Source: Gammaproteobacteria bacterium (GTDB taxonomy: Bacteria > Pseudomonadota > Gammaproteobacteria > CAISUE01). Taken from it: 64,000 nt of DNA. The first letter of the stretch is position 1. Each line of letters starts with the position of its first letter. Below are positions 53,301-63,555 of this stretch, piece after piece. The notes beneath the pieces are model-generated. The model ran no database searches and was not told where the DNA came from. It saw nothing but the letters and a program-made list of their open reading frames with translations. The stretch spans positions 1 to 64,000 of the forward strand of contig JAJNBD010000008.1 in the NCBI GenBank assembly GCA_021156105.1. The letters run 5' to 3'. The position numbers were made by a program, and so were the translations under genes.

Positions 53301-53356
53301 TTTTCATGCCCCACAGAGAAGGGTAAAAATTGTATGAAAAATTAATTTTTTCTTAA
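53301..53356 (+). promoter_or_regulatory. Shared effector-gene upstream block with PmrA-like box
   Basis: TTTTCATGCCCCACAGAG (53301-53318) and TTAA at 53342 and 53353, 11 bp apart, reading ATTAATTTTTTCTTAAGG. This is the best match in the window to cTTAA-N2-TT-N2-cTTAA. It ends 53 bp before the ATG at 53409. Confidence 0.55.
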
Positions 53357-53408
53357 GGTTTCTCTGCGACAATAAATTTTGCAACTTAAACGGAGTGAGG
53401 GGGCTGTG

Positions 53409-55265
53409 ATGCAAATTGACAAAAATGCGATCAAGGAAATTTTAAGTGACCAAACTATTAGCGATGAAGAAGTCCTTGCTATCCATGCTTTTTTGCAAGC
53501 AGTGATAGATGACCGTGTTCCAGCGGATTATACGTCGAAGTTATTTACCCGAGTAGTCAATAAATTTAGCCTAAGTCAATTATATAGACTCTTAATCGTG
53601 GCGGCAGGCGGTGGAATTAATTTAGGTATTTTTGGTAATTTTCAACAGGATGCTGCAGTGGCCATGAGGCTGCTTGGCCTTATCGAGAGGCTACCCCCCA
53701 ATCCGCGTTTTGCCGTACTCACAGCTTTGGAATGGGACACAAGTAATAACATCGCTATGTTTGTTGCGATCCATCACGATGCCATCGTGATCATGAGACT
53801 TCTTAGGCTCTTAGGTAGGCTAAATTCCGAACGGTGCTTCGCCATATTAAAAAACCAGAATGAGGATGATGCCAATCTTGGCATGCTTATTGCGGGCCAT
53901 CACAATGCAGCAATGACCATGAGCTTGCTTGAGCTTTTAGGCCATTTATCTACAGAGGATTGCGTTGAAGTATTAAGTCAAAAGGACAAACATCAGAATA
54001 CCCTGGGTATGTTTTTGGCTATGCACGGGGATTCGGCCACGGTCATGAGCTTTTTTAATCTCTTAAAGTCTTTATCTTTAAGCGAACGCTTTAAAATATT
54101 CATGCAACAGAAAGATGGTTATAGCCTCTGCCAGTTTATTGCACGTTTTCAAAATCGAGATGATGCCGTACCGCAATGTTTTCATGAATTATTAAAGGAT
54201 TTTTCTTCTGAGCAGCTCTTGGTAGTATTAAGCCATAAAAGCAAAAAGGGTTGGAGCTTAAGCCAGATATACGCTTATTATCAAAGCTTAACTAACATGG
54301 TCAGTTTATTGAAATTGACTGAAAAACTGTCCGCTTCGCAAGTTTTGCTATTGTTAAAAAGCGAGCTCAATGATAAAGGAAATATCACGGAGCAGATAAA
54401 ACGATATAGTCCCGCTAACTATCAAGCTTATATGCAGTATATTTTATCCCTTTGTAGGAAATCTGATACAGCTCGGCAAACGGATATGCTAGATTTTGGG
54501 CAGGTAGCTAGATTTAGTATGGGAATCTGCGCGGCTCAAGAAGGCGTTTTAGAAGAAAATATAAGCAAGCTTTTAGTTGAGATAGCCAATGATGACATTC
54601 GAAATCAACTTCTTTTGAGCATGCTTAAGAATGCAGGGACTACAGCTAATGGTTTAAACTACGAGTCATTGCGTAATCATATCCAGCTTTTGTGTCGATT
54701 AAAAGATCGCTATGGATTTAACTTTGACCAAGCTCAAGCATGGAGTAAGCACCGGTTACAACTAAGCACGCTTATTGTGCCACCAAAGAAGACAGGGAGA
54801 ATTACGGGTTTTGGTGTTAAATATCAGCTTCCGTATGAAATTCTTATTACTATTGTGAGTAAGCTTACCAATTTCAGTTGGGAAGAAGCAGATCGTTTAA
54901 TTGCTATCGTTGCAAGATTAAAAAGCGTCAAAGATGAAATTAACCGCTGCAATGATCGGTTGTATTCTCAATTGTCAGGGTGGCAACCGCTAGTGAATGA
55001 AAAAACTCAAGAAGAGTTTCAAAAACAAGTCATTCAGTTAGTCGAGCAAAGTAAATTGCCAGGAATTGAAATTAAACAAGCTGCTTATAGACACGCTGCT
55101 GAAACACCTACCGCAAAATACCAAGCCATAATAAGCAAAGTGTGGAATGGGCCAGCCCGGTGTGAATTATTTTTTAGGAGATTAGCACAAGAAGAATGCA
55201 AGGCAAGCTCTATCACGGAATCTTCCGGAGAATCTCCAGCTTGCTCAAGACAGCACCAGCGATAG
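53409..55265 (+). CDS. Solenoid-repeat candidate effector (618 aa)
   Basis: 618 residues from the ATG at 53409, with GGAGTGAGGGGG upstream; a TTG at 53379 lacks such a site. Residues about 60-290 hold five or more repeats of about 45 residues with the pattern LLxLLxxLSxERxxxLxxxD...NLGMxIAxHxDAAxxMSLL, an alpha-solenoid like ankyrin/TPR arrays of Legionella effectors. The C-terminal part (about 330-600) is helical and unrecognised. No signal peptide. Gene position behind repeat F and a TTAA-N7-TTAA box parallels the other candidate effectors. Confidence 0.6.
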   Translation: MQIDKNAIKEILSDQTISDEEVLAIHAFLQAVIDDRVPADYTSKLFTRVVNKFSLSQLYRLLIVAAGGGINLGIFGNFQQDAAVAMRLLGLIERLPPNPRFAVLTALEWDTSNNIAMFVAIHHDAIVIMRLLRLLGRLNSERCFAILKNQNEDDANLGMLIAGHHNAAMTMSLLELLGHLSTEDCVEVLSQKDKHQNTLGMFLAMHGDSATVMSFFNLLKSLSLSERFKIFMQQKDGYSLCQFIARFQNRDDAVPQCFHELLKDFSSEQLLVVLSHKSKKGWSLSQIYAYYQSLTNMVSLLKLTEKLSASQVLLLLKSELNDKGNITEQIKRYSPANYQAYMQYILSLCRKSDTARQTDMLDFGQVARFSMGICAAQEGVLEENISKLLVEIANDDIRNQLLLSMLKNAGTTANGLNYESLRNHIQLLCRLKDRYGFNFDQAQAWSKHRLQLSTLIVPPKKTGRITGFGVKYQLPYEILITIVSKLTNFSWEEADRLIAIVARLKSVKDEINRCNDRLYSQLSGWQPLVNEKTQEEFQKQVIQLVEQSKLPGIEIKQAAYRHAAETPTAKYQAIISKVWNGPARCELFFRRLAQEECKASSITESSGESPACSRQHQR

Positions 55266-55479
55266 TAAATTTAACTATGGCTGTTTAATTTCTGTCGGCA
55301 AAATATTCTTTTTGCTTGCAACCGCTTGTGGCATGAGCTTTGCCACGCGCGGTTTGCTCTTCCTATTCTTTATTACAAGCGACCGCCGGTATATTGCATC
55401 TGACTTTCTTCAGATGCTTTGCCTGTAATTGAATTTTTCCACCTGCTTTTATTTGCAAGAGGCGCAAATAAAAGCGTTG

Positions 55480-56178
55480 TTAATGTGGTTTTGGCGTTGA
55501 TGTATCTGTCGTTGGCGTGGGATACGCTGGAAGTTCGCGGTGCTTACTGCTCGTGTTTTGTGGGGCAGCTTGAGCAGCCTGAGTAGCCGCGGCGCGCATT
55601 TCTGCTACTTTGCTTGAGGCGACATGGCTAGTTAGTTCAGGAGCCTTAGGGGTCAATTGCTTAACTTCATATCCCATTTCTTTCATTTTAGCGGTAAACT
55701 CACTGAGTTTGTCGCTAGGCACGAAATAGAGTTTGACGGGAAAATTTGTTTTATCGTTAAAATGATGTTGGAGTTCTTTGGGAATATCGTCAAGCTTGTC
55801 GTAGGTTTTTGCTTCAGCGCCCAGACTTTTTGCTAATTTTTCAACGTCATTCTCAGGGGCAGCACCTTTTTGTGCATGAGCAAGTAATGGAGTATTTGCA
55901 GCGGGTGCTGCACCTTGTTCTTGCTTAAGATTTTTATTTGCTTGTAAATTAGCTTGCAGAATTTCTATGGCTTTTATTTGAATCATGCACTCAAGTTGAT
56001 CTTTTTCGGCTAAGTTTAGGTCGGCGAGTCTTTCTTCGCTGCCCTTTTGTATCGCAGCTAATTGCGCTGGGTCAAGCGTCTGATAGTAGTCTAATTGTGC
56101 TTTGAGTTTGTCTTTGGCGCCGAGAGTATTGTTCTTTAGCGCTTGATCAATTAATGCTTCTTGTTCTGGTTTTAACAT
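55480..56178 (-). CDS. Unknown helical protein with Pro/Ala-rich tail
   Basis: 232 residues from the ATG at 56178, which has AGGAGG at ideal distance; the longer frame is rejected. N-terminal charged helices (PEQEALIDQALKNNTLGAKD, LKAQLDYYQTLDPAQLAAIQ), a middle region DKTNFPVKLYFVPSDKLSEF and a tail rich in Ala, Pro, Thr and Ser. No recognised domain and no signal peptide. Soluble cytoplasmic protein or effector; nothing decides. 55266-55479 holds no gene. Confidence 0.6.
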   Translation of the reverse strand: MLKPEQEALIDQALKNNTLGAKDKLKAQLDYYQTLDPAQLAAIQKGSEERLADLNLAEKDQLECMIQIKAIEILQANLQANKNLKQEQGAAPAANTPLLAHAQKGAAPENDVEKLAKSLGAEAKTYDKLDDIPKELQHHFNDKTNFPVKLYFVPSDKLSEFTAKMKEMGYEVKQLTPKAPELTSHVASSKVAEMRAAATQAAQAAPQNTSSKHRELPAYPTPTTDTSTPKPH

Positions 56179-56383
56179 GCATATCCTCCTGTCGAGGTAA
56201 GAATCACTTATCATTTTATGGGGGTAGAATGTTTCCGTCAATTCGCATTGAATGCACGTTCAGGTTTTACATATTAATTAAAAATCCCCAGCCAAAGTGA
56301 GACCGTCTGCATACTTGCCTAAATAGCTTAATCCAATGCAGCGTAACCAGGGCTAGGGTTTTTGTACTCGTGCTATCTTGGAG

Positions 56384-56806
56384 TTAATGGCAAAGAGAAA
56401 CCATTTTAATGGCTGCATCAACAGCATCTTTACCTTTATGACCATGGTTGCCACCAACACGCGCTAAAGCTTGCTCTTCATTGTCCGTGGTTAATATCCC
56501 AAAAATGACAGGCGTATCGTGTTGTAACATGACTTGCATACAGCCTTGGCTAACCATTTGGCAAACATAGTCATAATGATCGGTATCTCCTCGAATAACA
56601 GCACCAAGACAAATAACGGCTTGGGCATTATGATGTTTAATTAATCGTTGTGCGGCAAGCGGAATTTCGACAGCGCCAGGTACCTGCATAACGGTAATGT
56701 TCTTTTCTGCAATACCCTGTTCGGCAAAACGCTGTAATGCACCTTCTAATAATTTGGAAGTAATTTCTTGATTGAATTCGCTAACGACGATGGCATAATT
56801 TGTCAT
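56384..56806 (-). CDS. ribH: 6,7-dimethyl-8-ribityllumazine synthase
   Basis: 140 residues, slightly shorter than usual (about 150). VSEFNQEITSKLLEGAL, VPGAVEIPLAAQRLI and VICLGAVIRGDTDHYDYVC are the substrate-binding signatures, and GILTTDNEEQALARVGG lies near the C terminus. Last gene of the riboflavin operon, 9 bp after ribBA. Confidence 0.96.
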   Translation of the reverse strand: MTNYAIVVSEFNQEITSKLLEGALQRFAEQGIAEKNITVMQVPGAVEIPLAAQRLIKHHNAQAVICLGAVIRGDTDHYDYVCQMVSQGCMQVMLQHDTPVIFGILTTDNEEQALARVGGNHGHKGKDAVDAAIKMVSLCH

Positions 56807-56815
56807 AAAAGGTCC

Positions 56816-58012
56816 TTAAAGATTGATAGCATGCGCTAATTTGATTTTTTTGGTGAGTAAATAATTTTTGTTGCAAGCATGTAAAAATGTGGGCATCGAT
56901 TCTCGTGTCACTTGAATGATTTTTTCTAAGCTGGCAACTTTGCTAGGGTTGTTGGTTAATAAACGAATGGCATCAAAGCCCATTTCACGTAAAACTTGTG
57001 CCGGGATATAATATTTTCGTAAATCGACGGGTAAACCTAGTTTTTCATTAGCTTCCACGGTATCAAAACCTTGCTGTTGTAATTCATAGGTTTTAATTTT
57101 GTTCAATAAGCCAATGCCTCGTCCTTCTTGATCTAAGTAAATCAATAAGCCACCTTCTTCGCTAATGCGTTTTAAAGCGTGATGTAATTGATCATGGCAA
57201 TCACAATGGGTTGAGCGGAAAATATCTCCTGTTGTGCAAGCTGAGTGGATTCTGACTAAAGGTGGCTTTTCCAGGTTCAGAGGTTTTTTAAATAAAAGCG
57301 TATGTTCAAGTGAGAAATGTTTTTCTTTTATCACGGTCATAGCAAATTCACCATATTCTGCTAGATGGATTTTTGTGCCCGCTTTTTCTTGAATTTGATT
57401 TTCATGAAATAAGCGATATTCAATAAGTTCTTGAATAGAAAGGATTGGCAAATCATGTTCCTTGGCAAACTTCTGCAAAGACTCACCTCGGCGCATGCTG
57501 CCATCTTCTTCCATGACTTCACAAATGACTGCCGCTGGTTGAAAGCCAGCTAAACGTACAATATCAATAGAGCCTTCAGTGTGGCCAGCACGTTCCAAAA
57601 CGCCACCTGTGCGTGCTTGTAAGGGATAAATATGGCCAGGCCTAACGAGGTCTTTGGTGGTAGCATTTTTATCCATCAGCACTTGAATGGTTTTTACACG
57701 ATCAAAAGCAGAAACCCCCGTTGTGATGCCATCATGCGCGTCAACAGGAATGGTAAAGGGTGTGCCGTGTTGCGTATCATTATTTTCTGGTGCAACCATT
57801 AAGGCTAGGTCTAGGCGTTGCAAATGGGCTTTAGGGAGGGCTACGCAAACAATACCGGTGCCTTGACGGATCATAAAATTCATGACTTCAGGGGTGATGT
57901 TTTCTGCAGGGAAAATTAAATCAGCTTCATTTTCTCGATCAAAATTATCGGTTAGCAAAATCATTTTGCCTTGTTGTAAAGTTTCAATGGCACGTGCAAC
58001 ATTATTGTTCAT
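56816..58012 (-). CDS. ribBA: Bifunctional DHBP synthase / GTP cyclohydrolase II
   Basis: 398 residues. N-terminal RibB domain (about 1-200): DNFDRENEADLIFPAE and GHIYPLQARTGGVLERAGHT. C-terminal RibA domain (about 205-398): zinc Cys in HSACTTGDIFRSTHCDCHDQ, catalytic LDQEGRGIGLLNKIKTYELQ, and LLTNNPSKV. Key residues of both are present. Starts 11 bases inside the 3' end of ribE. Confidence 0.96.
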   Translation of the reverse strand: MNNNVARAIETLQQGKMILLTDNFDRENEADLIFPAENITPEVMNFMIRQGTGIVCVALPKAHLQRLDLALMVAPENNDTQHGTPFTIPVDAHDGITTGVSAFDRVKTIQVLMDKNATTKDLVRPGHIYPLQARTGGVLERAGHTEGSIDIVRLAGFQPAAVICEVMEEDGSMRRGESLQKFAKEHDLPILSIQELIEYRLFHENQIQEKAGTKIHLAEYGEFAMTVIKEKHFSLEHTLLFKKPLNLEKPPLVRIHSACTTGDIFRSTHCDCHDQLHHALKRISEEGGLLIYLDQEGRGIGLLNKIKTYELQQQGFDTVEANEKLGLPVDLRKYYIPAQVLREMGFDAIRLLTNNPSKVASLEKIIQVTRESMPTFLHACNKNYLLTKKIKLAHAINL

Positions 58013-58604
58013 GACGAGTCTCTAATAATTTTTCAATATATTTGGCAAACATATCAACTTCAAGGTTAATGCGTGTGCCAACGTGATAATTTTTTACAAT
58101 GGTTTCAGAAATGGTATGCGGAATAAATGTCACGCTAAACCAGGTGTCACTAACATCGACAAGGGTAATGCTCATACCATCTAAACCAATAAAGCCTTTT
58201 TTGATAATGTATTTTGCTAAATGTTTTGGAATAGAAATTTTAATTAATAACGCTGCGGCGCCATCTTTTTCGATACTGACAATTTCACCAACTTGATCAA
58301 CGTGACCTTGCATGAAATGGCCGCCAATCCGGCTGCTGGCCAGCATAGCCCGTTCTAAATTAACTTCGCTATTTAGTTGTAGCTGGGATAAATTTGTTAA
58401 ACGTAAAGTTTCAGGCACAAGGGTGACATAAAAACTTTGGTCACTAAATTTTTCTACTGTTAAGCAAACGCCATTGACAGCAATGCTTTCGCCAACAAGC
58501 AGGTCGTTAAATTTAACTTTTGGTGTAATGCAAAAAGTTTTGCAGTCATTTTGTGAATCAAGGCTCGTGATTTTTCCTGTCGTTTCAACAATGCCGGTAA
58601 ACAT
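58002..58604 (-). CDS. ribE: Riboflavin synthase, alpha chain
   Basis: 200 residues. Two tandem lumazine-binding domains beginning MFTGIVETTGKI; SIAVNGVCLTVE and LDGMSITLVDVSD are the duplicated substrate motifs. Makes riboflavin from two lumazine molecules. AAATTA then ATG with GGAGGAGAAAT upstream. Second gene of the operon. Confidence 0.96.
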   Translation of the reverse strand: MFTGIVETTGKITSLDSQNDCKTFCITPKVKFNDLLVGESIAVNGVCLTVEKFSDQSFYVTLVPETLRLTNLSQLQLNSEVNLERAMLASSRIGGHFMQGHVDQVGEIVSIEKDGAAALLIKISIPKHLAKYIIKKGFIGLDGMSITLVDVSDTWFSVTFIPHTISETIVKNYHVGTRINLEVDMFAKYIEKLLETRHEQ

Positions 58605-58631
58605 TAATTTCTCCTCCGGGCTGTTTTAAGA

Positions 58632-59717
58632 TTAATCATTTTTTGGTAAGCAAGGATCGGTTGAGCAAGTTGCTGTTAAAAAAATATCTGATCCAATGCT
58701 TGTGGTTGTTAAATTAAATAAAGGTTTTTTCTGGGTTAATTTACTAATAATTTTCGGTGCTAAATAAACTTGCACTTCATTGACAAGTGTTTGTGCAAAA
58801 AAACTTGCATGTAAACTTTCACCACCTTCTACTAAAATGCTGCTGATATGAGCTTGGCCTAGTTTGGTCAAAAAATCTTGAAGATCAATTTGCTCATCTT
58901 TTGTAGCACATTGCCAAATTTCAATATTTTTTGCTTTGGCAGCCTTTAGCCAATTGGTATCCGCGTGGGGTGTGGTAACGATAATGGTTTTGCTTGGCAA
59001 TGAAGGAGCAAAAATCTTTAAATCTAAAGGTAAGTTGCCTTTGCTTGCTAAAATAAACCTTAGTGGCTGCTTGGTGGCTTCAGCATGTCTTACGGTCAGC
59101 AAAGGATTATCTTGTGATGCGGTTTTAGCGCCAATAACAATGGCATCCACAGCTTGCCGTATTTGATGGCTGTGTTGCTGGGAATCATGGCAAGAAATAA
59201 GGCGATCATCTTCAGGGTGAGTGATAGTTTTTCCATCGAATGACATAGCCCACTTGCAAATAACATAGGGTCTATGAGTTTGGATGAAATGGAAAAATAC
59301 TTTATTAAGGGCAATGGCTTCTTGTTCACAAAGCCCAAGATGAACTTCAATACCAGCGGCTTTAAGTGTTTCAACACCTTTGCCTGCGACTAAAGGATTA
59401 GGGTCTAAACAAGCGACATAAACTGTTTTAATGCCTGCGGCAATTAATGCTTGGGTGCAAGGTGGTGTGCGGCCCGTGTGGCAGCAAGGTTCAAGCGTGA
59501 CGTAAGCTGTCGCACCCTGAGTGTTTTCGCGAGCGTTTTTCAAAGCATAAACTTCTGCGTGAGGTTCGCCTGCTCGCTGATGGAAGCCTTCACCAATAAT
59601 TTGATGGTTCTTTACTAGGATGCAACCAACCATAGGATTAGGTGAAACAGTAAAGCGCCCAAGGGCAGCAAGCTGTAAAGCGCGTTGCATGTAAAAAAGA
59701 TGGCTATTTTCTTGCAT
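58632..59717 (-). CDS. ribD: Riboflavin-specific deaminase/reductase
   Basis: 361 residues. N-terminal cytidine-deaminase-like domain: GEPHAEVYALKNA and PCCHTGRTPPCTQALI, the zinc ligands. C-terminal reductase domain with DGKTITHPEDD and ILVEGGESLHASF. First coding gene of ribD-ribE-ribBA-ribH, downstream of an FMN riboswitch with a leader of about 280 bases between them. Confidence 0.96.
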   Translation of the reverse strand: MQENSHLFYMQRALQLAALGRFTVSPNPMVGCILVKNHQIIGEGFHQRAGEPHAEVYALKNARENTQGATAYVTLEPCCHTGRTPPCTQALIAAGIKTVYVACLDPNPLVAGKGVETLKAAGIEVHLGLCEQEAIALNKVFFHFIQTHRPYVICKWAMSFDGKTITHPEDDRLISCHDSQQHSHQIRQAVDAIVIGAKTASQDNPLLTVRHAEATKQPLRFILASKGNLPLDLKIFAPSLPSKTIIVTTPHADTNWLKAAKAKNIEIWQCATKDEQIDLQDFLTKLGQAHISSILVEGGESLHASFFAQTLVNEVQVYLAPKIISKLTQKKPLFNLTTTSIGSDIFLTATCSTDPCLPKND

Positions 59718-59994
59718 AATTACCCAAAAAATAAAAAGTCTTATTCAGGGCATTAGCATAAGAATAATGATGTGGTGTGGAGAAAATGCGCAAGCGCGTC
59801 CACTGCCTAAAGTAATCGTACGCCGTATGATGAGCTTGGCATAAATATCAAGACGCGCAATATGCCATTTCCTTGCAGGCAGAAATCGAGCTTCAGTGCA
59901 ATAATTTGCTGCTGAGGCAGGGGGCGTATAAGCTATGTCAATAGATTTATTGCAATCTCAAAAAAGTGCGTGCTTATTCTCTCTTAGCTGATAA

Positions 59995-60133
59995 CATCTT
60001 CTTCCATCCGGACTTTAACCGTCGGCTTTGGTTTTTCACCAAATCTGCTGACCTTCACAATTAATATGAAGCGCTCGCGGGCTCTCATAAGAATGATTAC
60101 CGCCGGTGGGGAATTTCGCCCCGCCCTGAAAGA
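59995..60133 (-). promoter_or_regulatory. FMN riboswitch (RFN element)
   Basis: On the minus strand, the conserved RFN segments are all present in order: CAGGGCGGGGCGAAATTCCC, CACCGGCGGTAAT, the GAGAGCCCGCGAGCGC segment, GGTCAGCAGATTTGGTGAAA, and CCGACGGTTAAAGTCCGGAT. It binds FMN and lowers expression of the rib genes. About 280 bases of leader (59718-59994) separate it from ribD; no gene seen there, though TTGACATAGCTTATACGCC could hold a second promoter. Confidence 0.95.
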
Positions 60134-60289
60134 TATTGCTGAAAAGATTACACATTTTTCACTTGGGTGTCAATTCAAGTGAGGGGCTAGGCATGGCACT
60201 TGGCATTGAAGTTTTGACCAAAAGGTTTTTTCTTATTACGACTTTCGAGTATAATACGCCCACTTTAAATCCAAATAAGGTGCTCCAAC

Positions 60290-61456
60290 ATGAATCTCCA
60301 TGAGTATCAAGCAAAACAATTATTCAAAAAATATGGCTTACCCACGAGCCCAGGCGAAGTTGCTTTTAATGCAGAAGAAGCATTAAATATTGCTAACCAA
60401 TCTGGCGATAATATGTGGGTCGTTAAAGCCCAAGTGCACGCTGGTGGTCGTGGTAAAGCTGGTGGCGTCAAAATTGTTAAAAGCAAAGATGAATTAGTTG
60501 ATGTCGTAAAAGGCATGTTGGGCAAACGTTTGGTGACTTTCCAAACCGATGCAGATGGACAACCAATTAATAGCGTATTAATTGCGCAGCCTTGTGATAT
60601 TGAACGTGAACTTTATTTGGGTGCGGTGGTTGATCGTTCTTCACGTCGTGTTGTTATCATGGCTTCTACGGAAGGTGGTGTGGATATTGAGCAAGTTGCT
60701 CACGAAACGCCTGAAAAAATTCTCAAGGTAGAAGTTGATCCGCTTTTAGGCGTAATGCCATTTCAAGCGCGTGATGTTGGCTTTGCTTTAGGTTTAACGA
60801 CTGAACAAGTAAAAGAATTCGTCACCATTATGACTGGTTTGGGCCGTTTGTTTGTTGAAAAAGATTTATCTCTCGTTGAAATCAATCCTTTAATTGTCAT
60901 GAAAAATGGCCACTTAAATTGCTTAGACGCTAAAGTAGTGGTTGATGATAATGCCTTATTCCGTCATCCTGATATTCGTGCAATGCGTGATGCTTCTCAA
61001 GAAGATCCTCGTGAAAACCGCGCGCGTGATTGGGAGCTAAACTATGTTTCTTTAGATGGTGATATTGGTTGTATGGTAAATGGTGCTGGTCTTGCAATGG
61101 CAACCATGGATATCATCAAGCTTTATGGTGGTAACCCTGCTAACTTCTTAGATGTAGGCGGTGGTGCAACCAAAGAACGCGTGACAGAAGCATTTAAAAT
61201 TATTTTATCTGATCAAAAAGTGAAAGGTATTTTAGTGAATATCTTTGGTGGTATTGTTCGCTGCGATTTGATCGCTGATGGTATTATTGGTGCGGTAAAA
61301 GAAGTTGGCGTGAAAGTGCCAGTGGTTGTGCGTTTAGAAGGTAACAACGCAGAGCTTGGCGCACAAAAATTAGCTGATAGTGGTTTAAATATCATACCCG
61401 CGCACGGTTTAGCTGAAGCGGCAGATAAAATTGTTAAAGCAGTGAAGGGGAATTAA
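60290..61456 (+). CDS. sucC: Succinyl-CoA synthetase, beta subunit
   Basis: 388 residues. [18 protein letters not shown] at the N terminus (ATP-grasp), [13 protein letters not shown] and the C-terminal [16 protein letters not shown] phosphate-binding loop. TCA-cycle enzyme converting succinyl-CoA to succinate with ATP or GTP formation. AAATAAGGTG before ATG and TATAAT near 60251-60256. Start of the sucCD operon; the other usual TCA genes are not here. Confidence 0.97.
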   Translation: MNLHEYQAKQLFKKYGLPTSPGEVAFNAEEALNIANQSGDNMWVVKAQVHAGGRGKAGGVKIVKSKDELVDVVKGMLGKRLVTFQTDADGQPINSVLIAQPCDIERELYLGAVVDRSSRRVVIMASTEGGVDIEQVAHETPEKILKVEVDPLLGVMPFQARDVGFALGLTTEQVKEFVTIMTGLGRLFVEKDLSLVEINPLIVMKNGHLNCLDAKVVVDDNALFRHPDIRAMRDASQEDPRENRARDWELNYVSLDGDIGCMVNGAGLAMATMDIIKLYGGNPANFLDVGGGATKERVTEAFKIILSDQKVKGILVNIFGGIVRCDLIADGIIGAVKEVGVKVPVVVRLEGNNAELGAQKLADSGLNIIPAHGLAEAADKIVKAVKGN

Positions 61457-61458
61457 TC

Positions 61459-62334
61459 ATGAGTATTTTAATTGATAAAAACACCAAAGTTATTTGCCAA
61501 GGTTTTACAGGCCAACAAGGCACATTGCATTCTGAGCAAGCGATTGCTTATGGCACCAAAATGGTAGGCGGTGTAACGCCAGGTAAAGGTGGTGAAACCC
61601 ACTTAGGTTTACCTGTATTTAACACGGTTGCTGATGCTGTCGCTGAAACTGGTGCAGATGCTTCGGTTATTTATGTTCCTGCGCCTTTCTGTAAAGATTC
61701 TATTATTGAAGCGATTGATGCGGGTGTTAAGTTAATTGTTTGTATTACTGAAGGCATTCCTGTATTAGATATGCTCGAAGTAAAATATTACTTAGATCAG
61801 CATCCTGGCACACGTTTGATCGGGCCAAACTGCCCAGGTGTGATTACACCAGGTGAATGTAAAATTGGTATTATGCCTGGCTATATTCATCAACCAGGTT
61901 GTGTGGGGATTGTTTCTCGCTCAGGTACATTGACTTATGAAGCCGTTAAACAAACGACTGATTTAGGTTTAGGCCAAAGTACTTGCGTGGGTATTGGGGG
62001 CGACCCAATTCCAGGTATGACTCATATCGATGTATTAAAATTATTTGAAAAAGATCCGCAAACGGAAGCCATCATCATGGTGGGTGAAATTGGTGGTACG
62101 GCAGAAGAAGAAGCAGCGGCGTTTATTAAAGAAAATATTACTAAACCTGTGGTTTCTTATATTGCAGGTGTTACGGCGCCAGCGGGTAAGCGTATGGGGC
62201 ATGCCGGTGCAATTATTTCTGGTGGTAAGGGAACTGCTGCAGAGAAATTTGCTGCGCTTGAAGCGGCGGGTGTTCGCACTGTGAAATCACCTGCAGAATT
62301 AGGCAAAACTGTTAAAGAAGTTTTAGGTCGATAA
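61459..62334 (+). CDS. sucD: Succinyl-CoA synthetase, alpha subunit
   Basis: 291 residues. CoA-binding [25 protein letters not shown], and the phosphohistidine in [14 protein letters not shown]. Two bp after sucC. Forms the alpha/beta enzyme with it. Confidence 0.97.
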   Translation: MSILIDKNTKVICQGFTGQQGTLHSEQAIAYGTKMVGGVTPGKGGETHLGLPVFNTVADAVAETGADASVIYVPAPFCKDSIIEAIDAGVKLIVCITEGIPVLDMLEVKYYLDQHPGTRLIGPNCPGVITPGECKIGIMPGYIHQPGCVGIVSRSGTLTYEAVKQTTDLGLGQSTCVGIGGDPIPGMTHIDVLKLFEKDPQTEAIIMVGEIGGTAEEEAAAFIKENITKPVVSYIAGVTAPAGKRMGHAGAIISGGKGTAAEKFAALEAAGVRTVKSPAELGKTVKEVLGR

Positions 62335-62340
62335 AATTAG

Positions 62341-62395
62341 AACCGCGAGCCTCAGCAAGCGGTTAATAAAATAAATCCGGCGCGTAAAGCGCCGG
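62341..62395 (+). terminator. Hairpins after sucCD
   Basis: AACCGC/GCGGTT (62341-62364) and a GC-rich CCGGCGC-GTAAA-GCGCCGG (62377-62395). Neither has a strong T run. A REP-like element (about 62450-62478) follows, related to that at 39345. Confidence 0.4.
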
Positions 62396-62499
62396 GTGAG
62401 GGAGGCAATACTCGGCTTGGAAAAGTCGATATTGCTTTTATCTCTCATCCCTAACCCTTCTCCTTAATGGGGAAGGGAAGGTCTATAGCCATAACTGTT

Positions 62500-63468
62500 A
62501 TGAATTTAAACGCTATCAAAGCATTAATTCAAGACTCTCTCGATGATGTTGAAGATGTTATCGATGAGCAGCTTAATTCCCCTGTCTCTTTGATTAAAGA
62601 GATCTCAACGCATCTTATTCGCTCAGGCGGTAAGCGTATTCGACCCATGCTGGTCATTTTAGTCTATCATGCATATGGCTGCGAGGGTCGTGCAGATATT
62701 ATGCTAGCTGCGGCATTAGAGTTAATCCATGCAGCAACTTTATTGCATGATGATGTGGTTGATAATTCTAAAATGCGCCGTAATGAAGCAACGGCGAGTG
62801 CTATTTGGGATAATTCTGCGGCTGTACTTGTTGGTGATTTTTTATATTCTCGAGCTTTTCAATTAATTGTTGGTGTACAAGATTTTTCTGTGCTGAGTAT
62901 GCTGGCAAGTTCAACAAATATTGTGGCGACAGGTGAAGTATTGCAATTACAAAATCGCCATAATCCTGATATTTCAGAAGATAACTACATTGATGTTTTG
63001 CGTTATAAAACAGGCGCATTATTTTCTGCGGCAACTCAAGCCGGCGCTATTGCGGCGCTTCGTCCAGAAGAAGAAATAAAGCTAATGGCGGAATTTGGTG
63101 AAGCACTGGGGATCGCTTTTCAGCTGGCGGATGATCGTTTGGATTACTGCGCTGACCCTGAAACGCTTGGGAAAAATTTAGGCGATGATTTAGCCGATGG
63201 TAAAATTACCATGCCATTGTTACACGCATTAAAAAATGCTAATGCTAATGATAAAAATTTTATTCGCCAGGCAATTATGACTGGAGACCGCGAGAGCCTA
63301 CCGCGGCTACAACAAATAATTCAAGCGTGTGATAGTTTGAATTACACTTCCATGTTGGCAAAACGTTATGTGGAAAAAGCCAATAATTGTTTGCAAATTC
63401 TTCAAGATGGCCCTTACAAAGAAGCCTTGTCTGCTTTGACGGACTTGGTCGTTAATCGTCAAGCTTAG
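62500..63468 (+). CDS. ispB: Octaprenyl diphosphate synthase
   Basis: 322 residues from the ATG at 62500; the frame extends 11 codons upstream into repeat-like sequence without support. Trans-prenyltransferase with first DDxxD in LLHDDVVDNSKMRRN and second in FQLADDRLDY. Makes the side chain of ubiquinone; ubiG lies elsewhere in this window. The exact chain length cannot be read from the sequence. Confidence 0.94.
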   Translation: MNLNAIKALIQDSLDDVEDVIDEQLNSPVSLIKEISTHLIRSGGKRIRPMLVILVYHAYGCEGRADIMLAAALELIHAATLLHDDVVDNSKMRRNEATASAIWDNSAAVLVGDFLYSRAFQLIVGVQDFSVLSMLASSTNIVATGEVLQLQNRHNPDISEDNYIDVLRYKTGALFSAATQAGAIAALRPEEEIKLMAEFGEALGIAFQLADDRLDYCADPETLGKNLGDDLADGKITMPLLHALKNANANDKNFIRQAIMTGDRESLPRLQQIIQACDSLNYTSMLAKRYVEKANNCLQILQDGPYKEALSALTDLVVNRQA

Positions 63469-63555
63469 TTTCTTTATTCTATTTAATATTTAAATACCAG
63501 AATAACAGGCAGCGGCCTTTCCCCCTACAGTAGAGGGATATCAAGCCTGTTTAAA

